Below are positions 23,701-33,585 of a stretch of 64,000 bases of DNA, one piece after another. Both the position numbers and the translations under genes were made by a program. Within the stretch, counting starts at the first letter, position 1. Each line of letters opens with the position of its first letter. The notes under the pieces were generated by a model, which saw nothing but the letters and a program-made list of their open reading frames with translations, was not told where the DNA came from and made no database searches. The stretch is taken from the NCBI GenBank assembly GCA_025267735.1, contig CM046298.1:31781264-31845263 (forward strand), written 5' to 3'. The DNA comes from Mactra quadrangularis (Eukaryota > Mollusca > Bivalvia > Venerida > Mactridae).

Positions 23701-23779
23701 TGCTCTACCTCCAAGGTATGACTATCAACAAGACGGTACTGATAGAGACTCCATATTTCCTGGCAAGAGAAACAAATGA
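5706..23779 (+). CDS. Cys-less (Pro-loop) pentameric ligand-gated ion channel subunit, with two alternative pore exons
   Basis: Coding exons are 5706-5814 (exon opens at 5651), 6312-6457, 17949-18089, 18579-18785, 19336-19587, either 20657-20809 or 20864-21016, 21847-22032, 22938-22985 and 23672-23779. All introns are GT-AG, phases match, and the product is 449 residues, a normal length for the family. The extracellular part shows the W-x-x-P strand (QAKWEEPIL), WDPKLIVMNIDG, and the loop core EHFPVDVQDL with the conserved FPxD. Both positions where Cys-loop receptors carry cysteine are other residues. M1 follows RVARRMGYFVW and is completed by exon 6. M2 is RI(N/T)(M/V)TITLFLTAVAF with Leu at 9'. 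M3 starts DVYVIAALIFLGLQ and M4 is in MVLMAVILIIFHIIFALYIY. The M3-M4 loop is only about 15-20 residues, as in bacterial pLGICs. A basic ~50-residue tail (ASKRRR) follows M4. The first ATG in frame is 5706. No signal peptide is visible, so an upstream exon may be missing. The ligand is unknown. Confidence 0.9.
6564..6985. repeat. CAGCAGTACAG / CTACTGCCAGAATTTTCGG minisatellite, left arm
   Basis: Tandem ~30-40-bp units of the type CAGTACAGCCCTACTGCCAG followed by AATTTTCGG, with shrinking and drifting units toward the right. The same array lies inverted at 16205-16485. The ORF that runs through it is a repeat translation, not a gene. Confidence 0.85.
7118..7375 (-). mobile_element. tRNA-derived SINE, left-arm copy
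   Basis: On the minus strand it has a tRNA-like head with a B-box (GGGTTCGAGTCCGG), a body, and a tail ending GCGACGTTAAACCCAATTAA followed by AACAAAC repeats. The right arm carries the same SINE on the plus strand at 15868-16075 with an internal deletion that removes the B-box region. Confidence 0.75.
7480..11900. repeat. ~404-bp satellite array, left arm of the palindrome
   Basis: Units are marked by the box GCTGAATGAACAAGCTTTC at about 7561, 7967, 8369, 8775, 9177, 9585, 9985, 10389, 10793, 11008, 11421 and 11814. Spacing is ~404 bp except for a half step (215 bp) between 10793 and 11008. The pairs starting near 8369 and 9177 are close copies of each other, so there is a ~810-bp dimer. 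Outer units are similar to each other and units near the axis are strongly diverged. A minus-strand ORF containing IMSQEPAVTCGSA recurs in several units; breaks differ between copies, so it is probably not a gene. Confidence 0.88.
12160..12425. repeat. Axis of the palindrome: inverted CAACTTCCGGGTA pair
   Basis: GATCAACTTCCGGGTATAGA at ~12163 is the inverse of TTTACCCGGAAGTTGGTCTT at ~12401. CAGCGGAACCAAA and its inverse TTGTTTCCGCTATC follow inside. The space between holds TTTTCGCGAAAAC and AT-rich sequence. This is the centre of the two satellite arms. Confidence 0.75.
12530..15770. repeat. ~404-bp satellite array, right arm (inverted)
   Basis: The same units as the left arm lie in reverse orientation. 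The box reads ACCAAATGAAAGCTTGTTCA and occurs near 12534, 13061, 13432, 13845, 14247, 14451, 14855, 15258 and 15660. One half step (~204 bp) lies between 14247 and 14451. Divergence again rises toward the axis. The short plus-strand ORFs in it are repeat translations. Confidence 0.88.
15868..16075 (+). mobile_element. tRNA-derived SINE, right-arm copy (internally deleted)
   Basis: It begins with a tRNA-like A-box region (GCAGTGGCGTATTGGTTAGC) and ends GCGACGTTAAACCCAATTAA followed by AACAAAC. It is the inverse of the 7118-7375 copy. The part between CGAATCCG and AACCCTATACATGAG lacks about 50 bp, including the B-box. Confidence 0.75.
16205..16485. repeat. CAGCAGTACAG minisatellite, right arm (inverted)
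   Basis: Tandem units GCAGTAGGGCTGTACTGCTG and CTGCCGAAAATTCTGG are the reverse complement of the array at 6564-6985, with fewer units. It ends in GCTGTCTTCACATACATACC, the inverse of the left terminal sequence. Confidence 0.85.
16511..17687. other. Intron 2 remainder, nothing recognised
   Basis: AT-rich intron sequence between the palindrome and the exon-4 relic. No exon or clear repeat was seen. Confidence 0.45.
17688..17732 (+). pseudogene. Relic of channel exon 4, placed before exon 3
   Basis: 45 bp beginning TGGAATCTTAAATTGATTG align with the part of exon 4 beginning TGGGATCCTAAATTGATTG, with 8 mismatches. Both read W-x-x-K-L-I-V-x-N-I-D-G-A. Outside this stretch the similarity stops and the frame soon closes. 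It looks like the last trace of a duplicated channel exon. Confidence 0.65.
18815..19090 (-). mobile_element. Degenerate SINE in intron 4
   Basis: It contains TTGCCAGTGAATGACAAATG and GGAATCAAACCCAAGATCC, a decayed tRNA B-box on the minus strand, in the same relative order as in the better SINE at 40270-40585 (TCTGTCAGTGAATGACAACT, GGGAATCGAACCCTCGATC). Confidence 0.6.
19567..20280 (+). repeat. Tandem duplication of the exon-5 end and ~350 bp of intron 5
   Basis: The segment from ATCATCTTTATTATGGTAAT at ~19570 recurs from ~19920. Matching landmarks follow in both: CTATGGACTAAT, ATATGGTCTA / GTATGGTCTA, CAGTCTCATTATGACTCC / CAGTGTCATTATGACTCC and TGTATGATAC. The second copy carries the last 15 bases of exon 5 and a duplicated splice donor with no acceptor-bounded exon body. 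Confidence 0.8.
20657..20809 (+). CDS. Ion-channel exon 6a (pore variant a)
   Basis: The acceptor TATATGTTTCAG precedes it and the donor GTAAGTGATT follows. It encodes 51 residues: the end of M1 (LLIISLTFAGYTIEF), a linker and M2 start FNPDRINMTIT, then the constant part through SLPTISYLTYL. Taking R as 0', positions -3' to -1' are N, P, D, and 2' and 3' are N and M. An acid at -1' is what cation-selective members of the family usually have; selectivity here is inference. It is in the same phase as exon 6b and the same length. Confidence 0.9.
20864..21016 (+). CDS. Ion-channel exon 6b (pore variant b)
   Basis: The acceptor is ATTTTGCTTTCAG and the donor GTAAGTGTAT. It encodes LLIISLTFAAYSIDF, then YDASRITVTIT, then the same 28-residue stretch as exon 6a. 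Positions -3' to -1' are D, A, S, and 2' and 3' are T and V. The gap to exon 6a is 54 nt, too short to be removed efficiently as an intron in most animals. Including both exons would keep the frame but duplicate M2, so use of one at a time is the sensible reading. Confidence 0.9.
21165..21438 (+). mobile_element. ~270-bp dispersed element (ACCCCCGCTTCGAAGAAG ... GTGAGCATTAGCTCACAG)
   Basis: It starts ATTATACCCCCGCTTCGAAG, contains a GTCCGTCCGTCCGT run, and ends near GCGGGGGTATCACTAGTGAG. An inverted copy lies at 26862-27152. It sits in intron 6. Superfamily not identified. Confidence 0.75.
21640..21735 (-). mobile_element. SINE 3'-tail fragment
   Basis: GTTTGTTTGTTTGGGTTTTA followed by CGGCGCACCAACACAAAAAG resembles the 3' end of the tRNA-derived SINEs in this window, in reverse orientation. 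The head is missing. Confidence 0.6.
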
Positions 23780-23913
23780 TAAATCTACTTTATCAAATCT
23801 GATTTTATCTTTAAAATGTTGCTGAAATAATCAGAACGTAGTTGTTTATTTAACCATATTTAACATGCAAATAGTATCTATCATAATGTTAACCTTTTGT
23901 TTCATAACAATCA

Positions 23914-23919
23914 AATAAA
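23914..23919 (+). promoter_or_regulatory. Candidate polyadenylation signal of the channel gene
   Basis: AATAAA lies 135 bp after the stop codon at 23777-23779. Confidence 0.6.
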
Positions 23920-24221
23920 CTATATTTGTTATACTAAAATGTGGAGAAAGTGCTTGATTCAAGCACTGAAAAATATTTTTAGTATTGGTCAAGTATAATG
24001 TCAAATTTTACAGAATTGTACACTATATGAATAGAACTGTGTAAAGTTTGCTTATATTGACCTATTTTGTACATAAAATATAAATATGATGTTCATTTAT
24101 CTCTACATTTTTTATTTTGAAGTTACTGTTATTGAATATGTACAGTATTATTACACTGTTATTTTAAATGTAATTGTTATATGTGTATGGGAAAAGTCAC
24201 TTGGGGAGCATTTGTTGTTTT

Positions 24222-24541
24222 GTACCCTTAATGAAGTTGGTGCATGTATTTTAACCATTAATACAATGTCAGGGCTACCCTTAATGAAGTTGGTGCATGT
24301 ATCTTAACCATTAATACAATGTCAGGGCTACCCTTAATGAAGTTGGTGCATGTATTTTAACCATTAATACAATGTCAGGGCTACCCTTAATGAAGTTGGT
24401 GCATGTATTTTAACCATTAATACAATGTCAGGGCTACCCTTAATGAAGTTGGTGCATGTATTTTAACCATTAATACAATGTCAGGGCTACCCTTAATGAA
24501 GTTGGTGCATGTATTTTAACCACTAATACAATGTCAGGGCT
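24222..24541. repeat. 53-bp tandem repeat, about six copies
   Basis: The unit starts CCCTTAATGAAGTTGGTGCA, includes TTTTAACCATTAATACAATG and ends TCAGGGCTA. Copies are nearly identical, which implies recent expansion. It lies just past the 3' end of the channel gene. Confidence 0.92.
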
Positions 24542-25124
24542 TTACAGGTCTTCTGAATGCCCCTGGCGACCTATATTTGGGTTTGGGCATCTTGATACTG
24601 CATATAATCATTTGGTTCAGGCAAGTAGAAAATAAAGCTGGTTATCCATCCAGGGCAATCTACTTTAAAAATCAAACCCTGAACTTACAAAAATAAAATA
24701 CATCCATTATATTGATTGAAAGGTCAGTCCAGTAAACAAGCTAATTATATAACATGTGAGCCAATTGCTAGAACTTGTAGATATAAACAAGAATTCAGCC
24801 TGGTGAAAATGCAAACACTTACTGATAGAACAAGTGCATAGTTACTTGTTAGAATATCTTTGTATATTCATTGTAAGGGCCACTACATTATACATTTTGA
24901 CTTGCATATACATGCATGTATTTTTTCATAAAAAGTACATGCATGTTAAAGCTTTTAAGTATTCATAGAAAAGTTAATGAAAGTTTTCTTTACCATAAAA
25001 CTGTTTTGTATATGAACTGCAAGTTATTATTACAAAAAACTGCACAAATTACTTTTCAATAAAGCATATGCTATAAGCTGATTGTAAATTAATTTACATA
25101 AGTGACTGTGTAAGTTCTTTGTCG

Positions 25125-25512
25125 GCCTACTCAAAACTGTGCAAGTTTTTTGTATGTAAAACTGTTTGAGTTATTTGTACATAAAACTGTGTAAGTTATT
25201 TGTACATAAACTGTGCAAGTTATTTGTACATAAGACTGTGTAAGTTATTTGTACATAAAACTGTGTAAGTTATTTGTACATAAACTGTGTAAGTTATTTG
25301 TACATAAAACTGTGTAAGTTATTTGTACATAAACTGTGCAAGTTATTTGTACATAAAACTGTGTAAGTTATTTGTACATAAAACTGTGTAAGTTATTTGT
25401 ACATAAGACTGTGTAAGTTATTTGTACATAAAACTGTGTAAGTTATTTGTACATAAAACTGTGTAAGTTATTTGTACATAAGACTGTGTAAGTTATTTGT
25501 ACATAAGACTGT
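25125..25512. repeat. 25-26-bp tandem repeat, about fifteen copies
   Basis: The unit reads ACTGTGTAAGTTATTTGTAC followed by ATAAA. Variation is mostly TGTGTAAG / TGTGCAAG and ATAAAA / ATAAGA. Confidence 0.92.
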
Positions 25513-26840
25513 TGAAAATTTTACTATGTAAAACTGTATGTTATTTTTATGTACATGTATGACTGTATAAAGTTTATTCTTTCAATGAAGAAGTTCTATG
25601 TTAATTTTTTTATTAAATACAACAATGAAATTGTTTAAAAATACCATTGTTAGTCTTTTCATGTTGTTCTGTAATGCTCTATAATGATTGTTTACCACTT
25701 GACAGTATTGACACCGTGGCAGTTACTTAAAAGGAATAAAGCTGTATCTTGATGAGTATATATCACATACATAAATTTTATTAGTCTTTCAGTCAAATAT
25801 CGACAGTCTTAAAATAAACTGGGAAAATAAATTAAAATGTCAGTGATAAAAATGAATATGTCTGACATTATTTTATTACACTAAATCATTGGTACTTTTT
25901 CTGTTTCATATAACATGTATGTAATACATAGATTAAAACCTGTCAATAAGTAATTATGCCATTTAAAATGTTGAATTGAATTGAAATTAAACTCACATTA
26001 ACAATAGTACATATTTCAATATTTTCAATGTTAGATTTATTGAGCCCAAATGAAGATTCTAAAGCCACTTTGTGGATTGCCATCTGGAAAACAGCATTGT
26101 GAGAGCAGCCTACTTTTATTTTGTTTTAAATTAAAAACTCATGAGATTACAATTATTTATGAAAATATTCAAAATCAGTCCACAAAGGACTGTTTATATC
26201 TTCTGTGTTACATTCGATTTCAACCTAATTGGATAAAAAATTTTTTTGATTTTGGGAAAAATCGCACAGGTGGCTTCGAGTATTGACAAATAAAATAGTA
26301 CTTGCTTTAATATGGCATTAAAATAAAACTCTTAATTAACAAAATATTGATTCTATGAAATAAAATATGATACAAAATTCAAATGTTTGTATATGATATA
26401 AAGTAAAACAGAAGTCTAAGTGCACAATGTGAATTTACTTGTTTGTCTTAGATATTTTGAGACTTTTATAATATTACAACATTAGTTATTACTTTATAAA
26501 TTGAGAGATTCTAAACTTTACAGTTTACAGTTGATACAAAAAATTGTATGCTAATATAATGATAAAGCCTCTGTTGACATTACTTGTCAAGGGTGAACAT
26601 TCTGTTCCATTACCCTCTGATGGATGTGATATTTATTCTATTATACTTAACAATAAGAATCAGAAATTGTAAAAATTGCTAAAACTAGGCTCTCGGTATT
26701 CAGCAAACTCCAATGCAGTGGTCTTCCAGGGCTTTAAGCAGGCTAACAGGTGATGTCAAGCGGGCCCATAGGTGATGTCAAGTGGGCAACATTACGGATT
26801 GTCACCCAGTGACATCACATTTAGCTATATAGTAAACAAA
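25513..26840. other. Intergenic, no gene recognised
   Basis: AT-rich sequence. A short direct repeat, AGGTGATGTCAAG, occurs at ~26749 and ~26770. The 78-codon ORF at 26050-26286 shows nothing that supports it. Confidence 0.45.
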
Positions 26841-26861
26841 TCATGTGAGGTATAACAAGTA

Positions 26862-27152
26862 AATCTGTGAGCTAATGCTCACTAGTGATACCCCCGCAGT
26901 GAGAAATATGACTATCATAATGTAACTTTCATTTAACGAAATCTAAAAATATGCGACAAACAGGAAGTAGATGAGCAAGGAGCATGAAATCGCTTTACAC
27001 CACATGGGACTATGGGATGAAGCAATATGCAAAGTATTAGGCTGCTGCATGTTATAGTTGCTGAGAAAACTGCGACGGACATTTTGTAACGGACGCACAC
27101 ACACACGGACAAGGGTAAAACAATATACCCCCCTCTTCGAAGCGGGGGTATA
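26862..27152 (-). mobile_element. Inverted copy of the ~270-bp dispersed element
   Basis: The reverse complement of the element at 21165-21438. It begins with CTGTGAGCTAATGCTCACTA and ends GAAGCGGGGGTATAATAATT, with a CACACACACA run in place of the GTCC run and an insert of about 40 bp near its left end. Confidence 0.75.
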
Positions 27153-27811
27153 ATAATTACATTGTAAATGTAACCAATAGAATCTGTCAAACATAATATG
27201 CAGAAGCTTGTAAAAATGATGCAAAATTGTTTAGTCAGACAGTACTACTACAAGTTGATCTAAATAACGAAGATCAAGAAATCATAGGAGATTACTTAAT
27301 AATGAGATGAGAAATTGCAACTTTCATTTGGACAGACAATAAAAATAAGAAAAAATATGATAACGAAAAACTCATTTGAAATGATTTAAATAAATTGTAT
27401 TGTTATTAAGTTCACATGTTTGATCATTTTTAATATTACAACAAATACATGTAGTTTAATATAACAGACTTAGTATAACAATGAAAGTGTTCATGTTTTG
27501 ATAAAATATTACACTTACTATTTTAACAGGTATACAGGAATTCTTTAATATGCAGACAAATTAACATTGAATCCCAAAAACCTCAGTATTGTGAAATTTC
27601 TAGTGATAGAGAATTTTGATAAATTTCTTACATTTTATCAGAATTGACAAAATAAATATAGCAAGTGAATCAATTCTTGGTAAGTAAATAACTGTTAAAC
27701 GTTAGTTACAGTGAAAATACCAAAATTATTTTACACAAAGTTAGTGTTGTTTAAAGTCTGCTTCCATATACATGTTCAGCTGACAATTTTGAACAATGAT
27801 CCATTATTATT
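27153..27811. other. Intergenic, nothing recognised
   Basis: AT-rich, no supported ORF or repeat seen. Confidence 0.4.
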
Positions 27812-27813
27812 TA

Positions 27814-28979
27814 CAGTCAATTCGCATTATCTCGACTACTCTTGTGTCGATATTTCGTTGTCTCGATTGAAAATCAAAAGTCCCGATTTTTTTCCTTCTT
27901 TATCTATATGAAAAAATCATGTTTGACTCGATCTTTTTTTCTCGACTTTTTCGCTCTCTCGACTATAAATTTGAGTCCCAAATTGTTTTTTACTATGAAA
28001 TTATAATGTTTAAGTCGACTAGACAAAGATATTATCGGCGATCCGTTGAGGTGCGAAAAATAACACACGCCCATTGTTTATCGATTAGCGACTGTATAGA
28101 TAATCTGTATAAAAGAACGTGTCAAGATTGAATTAACATGTCATTTAAATATACAAGCTAATTGACATGACTAAATGAAACCATTGTTAAATAAGTCGAG
28201 TGTTAATTGACAGATGTCAAAATTGAGTATAATTTTTTCATTCTAGTGTATAAATTATTCTTGATTTTTTAAAATAAAAAACAAATATTTTTTGTTATTT
28301 CTATTATTTTATTTCGTCATTTAAGTTGATATAAATGTACGCCATCTTCTTTTCATGATAATTTAATCACTCGACAGACCTGTTGGAAAAATGTTTACAA
28401 CTGTTATGGATCGATAATAGAGATATGCTGACATTCTTGTAGTTCAAGTCTATATTTTTTCGTGACGTAATAGTCAACTAGTCTTCACACACACAACTGG
28501 ATAATATCAGCAACTACTCAAAATATCAAAGAGAAGCCGACATGCTGGGGTTGTACGAAATAGCATATGACGTCAAACACATACACACACAATTTTTCTG
28601 ACTGACTTCAAATATTCAGAAGATATACGTTTGGTTAGTCATTACATCGAGAAACAGTCTGTGAAATACAAATGTAGTAGAAACCGAAAGTAGATTTTCG
28701 GAAAATACGCGATTTTGTTCAATAACTTGTCGAGAGGGAACTGTGCCAGCGGGAAAAGTGTCACAAAACTTTTAAGGTACAAGTTAATGGTAATACTCTA
28801 TTCACAGCTGCAGTAAAGCGATTATTCTAAACTTCACTCTCTGAACAGGTAAAACTGCTACTGAAGACATCGAAATTACCTCCCTTAGAAAATTTCGTTT
28901 ATATTGTTTGTCTCGATTTTTCGTTATCTCGACTATTTTTCGACGGTCCCTACTAAGTCGAGATAACGAGAGTTGACTG
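27814..28979. mobile_element. Tigger/pogo-like non-autonomous DNA transposon with TA target duplication
   Basis: The left end is CAGTCAATTCGCATTATCTC and the right end is the inverse of CAGTCAACTCTCGTTATCTC. The flanking dinucleotide is TA at 27812-27813 and 28980-28981. Subterminal TCTCGAC words repeat inside. CAGT-starting termini with a TA duplication are typical of the pogo/Tigger branch of Tc1/mariner. Only a 70-codon ORF without a recognised domain is present. Confidence 0.8.
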
Positions 28980-28981
28980 TA

Positions 28982-29968
28982 TATCATAATCATATTCAGG
29001 TTGGTGATCCCTCACAGTACCCATTTACACCTGGGTGGAGTGGAACAAGTTTTAACAATTGTAGGTAAATTTCTTGATTAAGAAAATCTGAAGTGCCCCT
29101 AGTGGTGTTGGGACCTGATACTTCTAAATCCCTAAGCGTGCAACCTATCACTGGACCATGGCACATTTTATTTGTGAGTACTATAACCACAAGTTAACCA
29201 ACATAATGTCCAACAATTTATAAAACAACAATGAAAACCTTGAAACTCAAAACATAATAAATGATACATGTGTAGAATACCCATAGTGAATTACAGTAAA
29301 GTTACACTATAGAGACCACCTTGTTTATTACAAAATCATTTGATGGTTTTCAATATTCAAATGTTTTATTTGAGAAGAAAGAGGTCTATGTAATTAGACC
29401 ATACTGCTTTAACATGTAATATCATAGATTTTGATGGTCCTAATAGTGTAACTACACTGTATGACAAAACAGTGGGGCTAAAAACAAGTAAGAGTTTCCT
29501 CTAACAAATCTACAACTAAAAATCCATAATGTTTTAAAATTATGACAACAGAATCAGGATTTTATTTTTGTCAATCGTTACTTAGAAAATGAAAAAAAAA
29601 ACAAAAAAATTAATTCATTGGTGAAAAATTTATACATTTTTTAATTATTATCTTCAGCAATTTCTAAATTCCCAGACTCAAAATTCACCTTCATTGACGC
29701 ATTCCCTTGAAATTGTTAAGTTAAAAAACTGACTGATGTACAGATTTATAGATATTCTAATCATCTGAAAACCTGCCAGTAAAACAGTCCAGGTATATAA
29801 AACATCTTTCACTGACTTTTTCTGACAGAGAAAATCACCGTTATTCTTCAGAACTTAATGCCCAACCACAACTTTTGTGATTCTACAGACATGCCCTCTA
29901 AACATGTAGACAGTTCTCGATACACAAATAATGTCCAGTGGAGTTCTTGTTTTTTAAACAAATTAAAT
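28982..29968. other. Intergenic, nothing recognised
   Basis: No supported gene or repeat between the two DNA transposons. Confidence 0.4.
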
Positions 29969-29970
29969 TA

Positions 29971-30238
29971 CACTGGGGTCCAAAAGTTTCTTTACTAACA
30001 TATGTTAACTTTTGTTAATGTTTTGATGTATACCTAGATATACTTTACATGTCGTTATTAGTTTCACAACTACTATACAGTTTATTATGAATTGTCAATT
30101 ACATTCTTTCATATACATTTGTATTATTAATATACGATAAAAATATAAAGACAAAATTTGTCATCAATAATTTTTTAATGAAAAATTAAAGAAATTATCA
30201 AAAAAAATTATATGTGTAAAGAAACTTGGACCCCAGTG
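29971..30238. mobile_element. Mariner-type MITE (CACTGGGGTCC...GGACCCCAGTG)
   Basis: 268 bp with termini CACTGGGGTCCAAAAGTTTC and GAAACTTGGACCCCAGTG, flanked by TA on both sides. Further copies lie at 57301-57562 and, decayed, at 41398-41710. It ends 47 bp from the LAMTOR4 stop codon, so it lies in that gene's 3' UTR region. Confidence 0.88.
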
Positions 30239-30285
30239 TATAATTATGTACATATATTAATATTTTCAACATCAAGTGTTATATA

Positions 30286-32047
30286 CTAGGCTGTAACAGG
30301 ATCTGGTGGGATATACTTTCTTTTACTGATAAAAACTTTATGTTGAGATACTGTAATAACATACATAAAATTGTCCCATACAACTGAAATAGACAAAATG
30401 AAATATAGTGTTAGTGTTTTGTATTGGATTTATGCAGACAATTAGTATACAGTTAATTTATATGTGATTTGGGAACAGTCAAACTGTTGGCCCGAGGTGG
30501 AGGGAATAGTGTTTCAACTGTATCCCAGCAGAATTTTCCTGGATATTTCTTTTACTAGTTGTCACTTATCTATTCACAATAAGCCTACAACTTCTCCTGA
30601 AAATAAGTAACTTGACTATCAGTTGTTAACCCAGTAAAACATTTCAAAGATATCATTGAAGTGTTGCAAATAAAACCTTAACCAAAAAGTGACATGTTGG
30701 GATTGTTCTGATGCACAACTGAGTAGATTAATCCAACTTTTTTTAAGTAGTTGAGCTAAAAATCATACTGGAGTATGATTCTTTTACACAAAGATAGTTT
30801 GGCCATTGCGTATAGTAAATATATTAATTAAACCTCTGTCTTATTCATGTATAAAGAATATGAAAATAACGGATATTCATCAACTTTAGGGTAAGTTAGT
30901 CCAAGTTAGATTTTTATTTCACTGAGTGAGCTGGAAAACCTTTTTTCTTGAGTGGCATAGCCATGAGGTAAAACTTCATTTTTTGAGCTTACGAAGTTGA
31001 AATAAAAATCAATCTCATTCCAAAACTGAGGAATATTCTGTTTCAGTCATGTTTTTTCAGGGTTTTGAGAGAGATATTTTACATAAATGAAGAGTGACAT
31101 TATTTCTTCAGTAAGATGATGTCAATTATCTTCCAAAAAGATGTCATTTTAAATTTATATTTCCCCCAGAAATAAATTATACATTTTCATAGAGAAACAC
31201 TGCAGTACAGAAAGTCTAGTATCTTATAATTATGATAATGATATTTACCTGAAATTTTACGAAATTTATCTTTTATACTATTAGTCAAAGGTATTCTAGA
31301 TGCTGTATGAACCATCTGTAGAAATAATTTAGCTATATCTTCATTGTTTTCAAGATCACCACCAGACTGAAATATATAACATTTAGTATAGATCATTTAG
31401 ATTTGCTTTCAACATCTATCTATCTAAGAGATTATTCTACAACAAAGCAAAGGTAGGGGAGATAGAAGGTACAGGGCACATCAGAGAGTTGACGTTTTAA
31501 ACTTACTTTATCTTTACAATAGGAGGAATGAGAAAGGCAGGGGTGAGACAAAAGGGCAGGATGCAAAGCCCAAACCCTGCTTTAGAATAAACACTACCTA
31601 TCAGAACAGAGTCTTCTGTTACTAAAATTAACACTAACACAATCACCTATGGCACTAAAATTTCTAATGGGCAACCAAAGATTTTGATATTATGGCCAAG
31701 CTGGAAATATAAAATGAGACTACTGCATTTATATTGACGCTTGTTAGTTGCTTTATGATTCAGATACTTCTGTCAAGTATTTTATTAGGTATTCTTAAAT
31801 GCCCCAATCGTTTTATAAGATAAATCTTAATGTCAATAATTTTGCAATTTTTTATGTTTTTTTTTCAAGAAATGACATAAAGTAATAAGGAACTGTTAGT
31901 TGAAGGGGTTGGCTGGTATCAAAATCTTACAATTAACATTCTACAGCATAACAAAGACAAAACAAATCTTACATTTATAACAGCTCCATCTTCAGCCAGC
32001 ACTAAGTAACCAAGGGAATCTGGTATTCTATCTAATGGTACAGTCAT
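30286..32047 (-). CDS. LAMTOR4: LAMTOR4, Ragulator complex subunit
   Basis: Coding exons on the minus strand are 32047-31973, 31366-31249 and 30383-30286, all GT-AG with matching phases. They give 96 residues against about 99 in vertebrates. The product begins MTVPLDRIPDSLGYLVLAED, continues SGGDLENNEDIAKLF in exon 2 and ends with YVITVSQHKVFISKRK and KYIPPDPVTA. This matches the family signature (RIPDxLGYLVL, SSGDLENDE, and a C-terminal VTVSxxxVFVxKR strand). LAMTOR4 is a roadblock-fold subunit of the pentameric Ragulator, which anchors Rag GTPases to the lysosome for mTORC1 signalling. The base before the ATG can be read in frame as L-N-R back to an acceptor (TATGTTTTCAG), so the first few residues could lie in an upstream exon. 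A non-coding first exon ending TTCAGGAA before GTAAGT near 33114-33121 is a candidate. Confidence 0.93.
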
Positions 32048-33585
32048 TCTGTTTAAACTGAAAACATAATATAATATAAAATTAATTGTTATGATCTGTG
32101 TAAATCCTTGATCTCAATATTTATGTTGAATACAGAAGCCTTAGGCGAAGAACATGGCCCTTGAAAAATGTCCTAAATTTGCAAATTATGTCCTAGTATG
32201 GTCTACTACAACACTGGTGTACTTAACAGTTATGGCGAGTGTAATGAGAGGCTCTAAACATAACTGAACAAAATGAAGAATAACTTCAAGTTTAATGTGT
32301 TATCTTTCATTTCATATTAAAAAATGTAAAATACCTCATGAAATAATACCATAGAAAACCTAAACACATATATACTACTATATTCAGAATTGTAAAGAGA
32401 GGCAACTCTGTACTTCCAGTGTATTGCATTATAAATACGGCGACCAATATACATAAGCAAAACTCAGTTCAAGGTTATCACATGATATGTGACAATAACA
32501 AGATGATGTCAGTTTCTGGCAAACTTGGTTTTGGAAGTAAACAAAAAAAATGGGAAATTTTTCCATGCAGTCAAAGATAGGAATGAAATAAATGCACATT
32601 TGATTGGAAGGTAAATCAATTAAAAAGCACAACAAGTGTTTCCATTCTCTAAAAATATTGTCTTTATAACAACATAATAGGCACATGTTGATTTTGTAAT
32701 GTTAACTTGAAAAACTGTGTTATGGTAAAAAAACATTTGATTGCACTGAAAATTGAAATAAAAGTTGCATGTGTATTATAAGGTACCACTGTACATATAA
32801 AGCAAATGTGATAGAAAAGTGAGAATGGGAAATAAGCTGCAAAATTAAGAATATTTCCGTCGTATGTCATGTTTGTTAAGGCCACGATCTACAAAAATCT
32901 TCATATTTTATAACATTTATCCGAATTTACATCTATCCGTATTATGCTACACTTTAGAACAAAATAGGACTTCCTAAGTGTACAGTGAATAATAAAAGAT
33001 GAAAACAGTTTTCAGATTCTAATGCGAACATCGAAAAGTGCATGGCTTAAATTTTCACAAGTTTCATGGCTTAATTAGCCAAATAAATGAAATATTAAAG
33101 GAAAAACTTACTTCCTGAAGTGATCAAATTGTATTAAAGGGAAATAACTCTCACAGAAATTTATTCAAGGGAGATAAATGCAGTAACGTAATTTTGATAG
33201 GGATAGGAGTTTACTCCCTTTACTCCATTATATTTTTAAAAAGGTATGTTAGTTCAGAGAAGATAGATATCTATGTCTCTGGCTTGTTGATGTGTTACTG
33301 CACAGGAACATGAATAATTTCATCTAATACATGATGTCCAAAACTTCACATTTGGCTTAAAGCGAAAAGTCTACAAGAAAAACAATCGATCAAAGCTTTA
33401 TAATAAAAATAATTACTGTTGTTCTCTAAATTATTCACACAAAATGAAGTTATTAAACACTGCAGCTAGATTTAGTTTTGTAGGAATTATAATTAATCAA
33501 TTCAGACATATACCAATTAATGAATGTTAACTAAGAATATCAAGTTTTTTCCAAACACTGAGAATATATGCAGGGATTCTATATA
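32048..33585. other. LAMTOR4 5' intron and probable promoter side
   Basis: It contains the candidate 5' UTR exon end at about 33114. TTATCTCCCTTGAATAAATT and ATTTCCCTTT words on the minus strand lie just upstream. ORFs at 32429-32885 show no supporting content. Confidence 0.4.

Noticed and set aside
24222..25512. Regular short repeats as a possible CRISPR array
   Set aside because: Units are contiguous tandem repeats without distinct spacers, in an animal genome.
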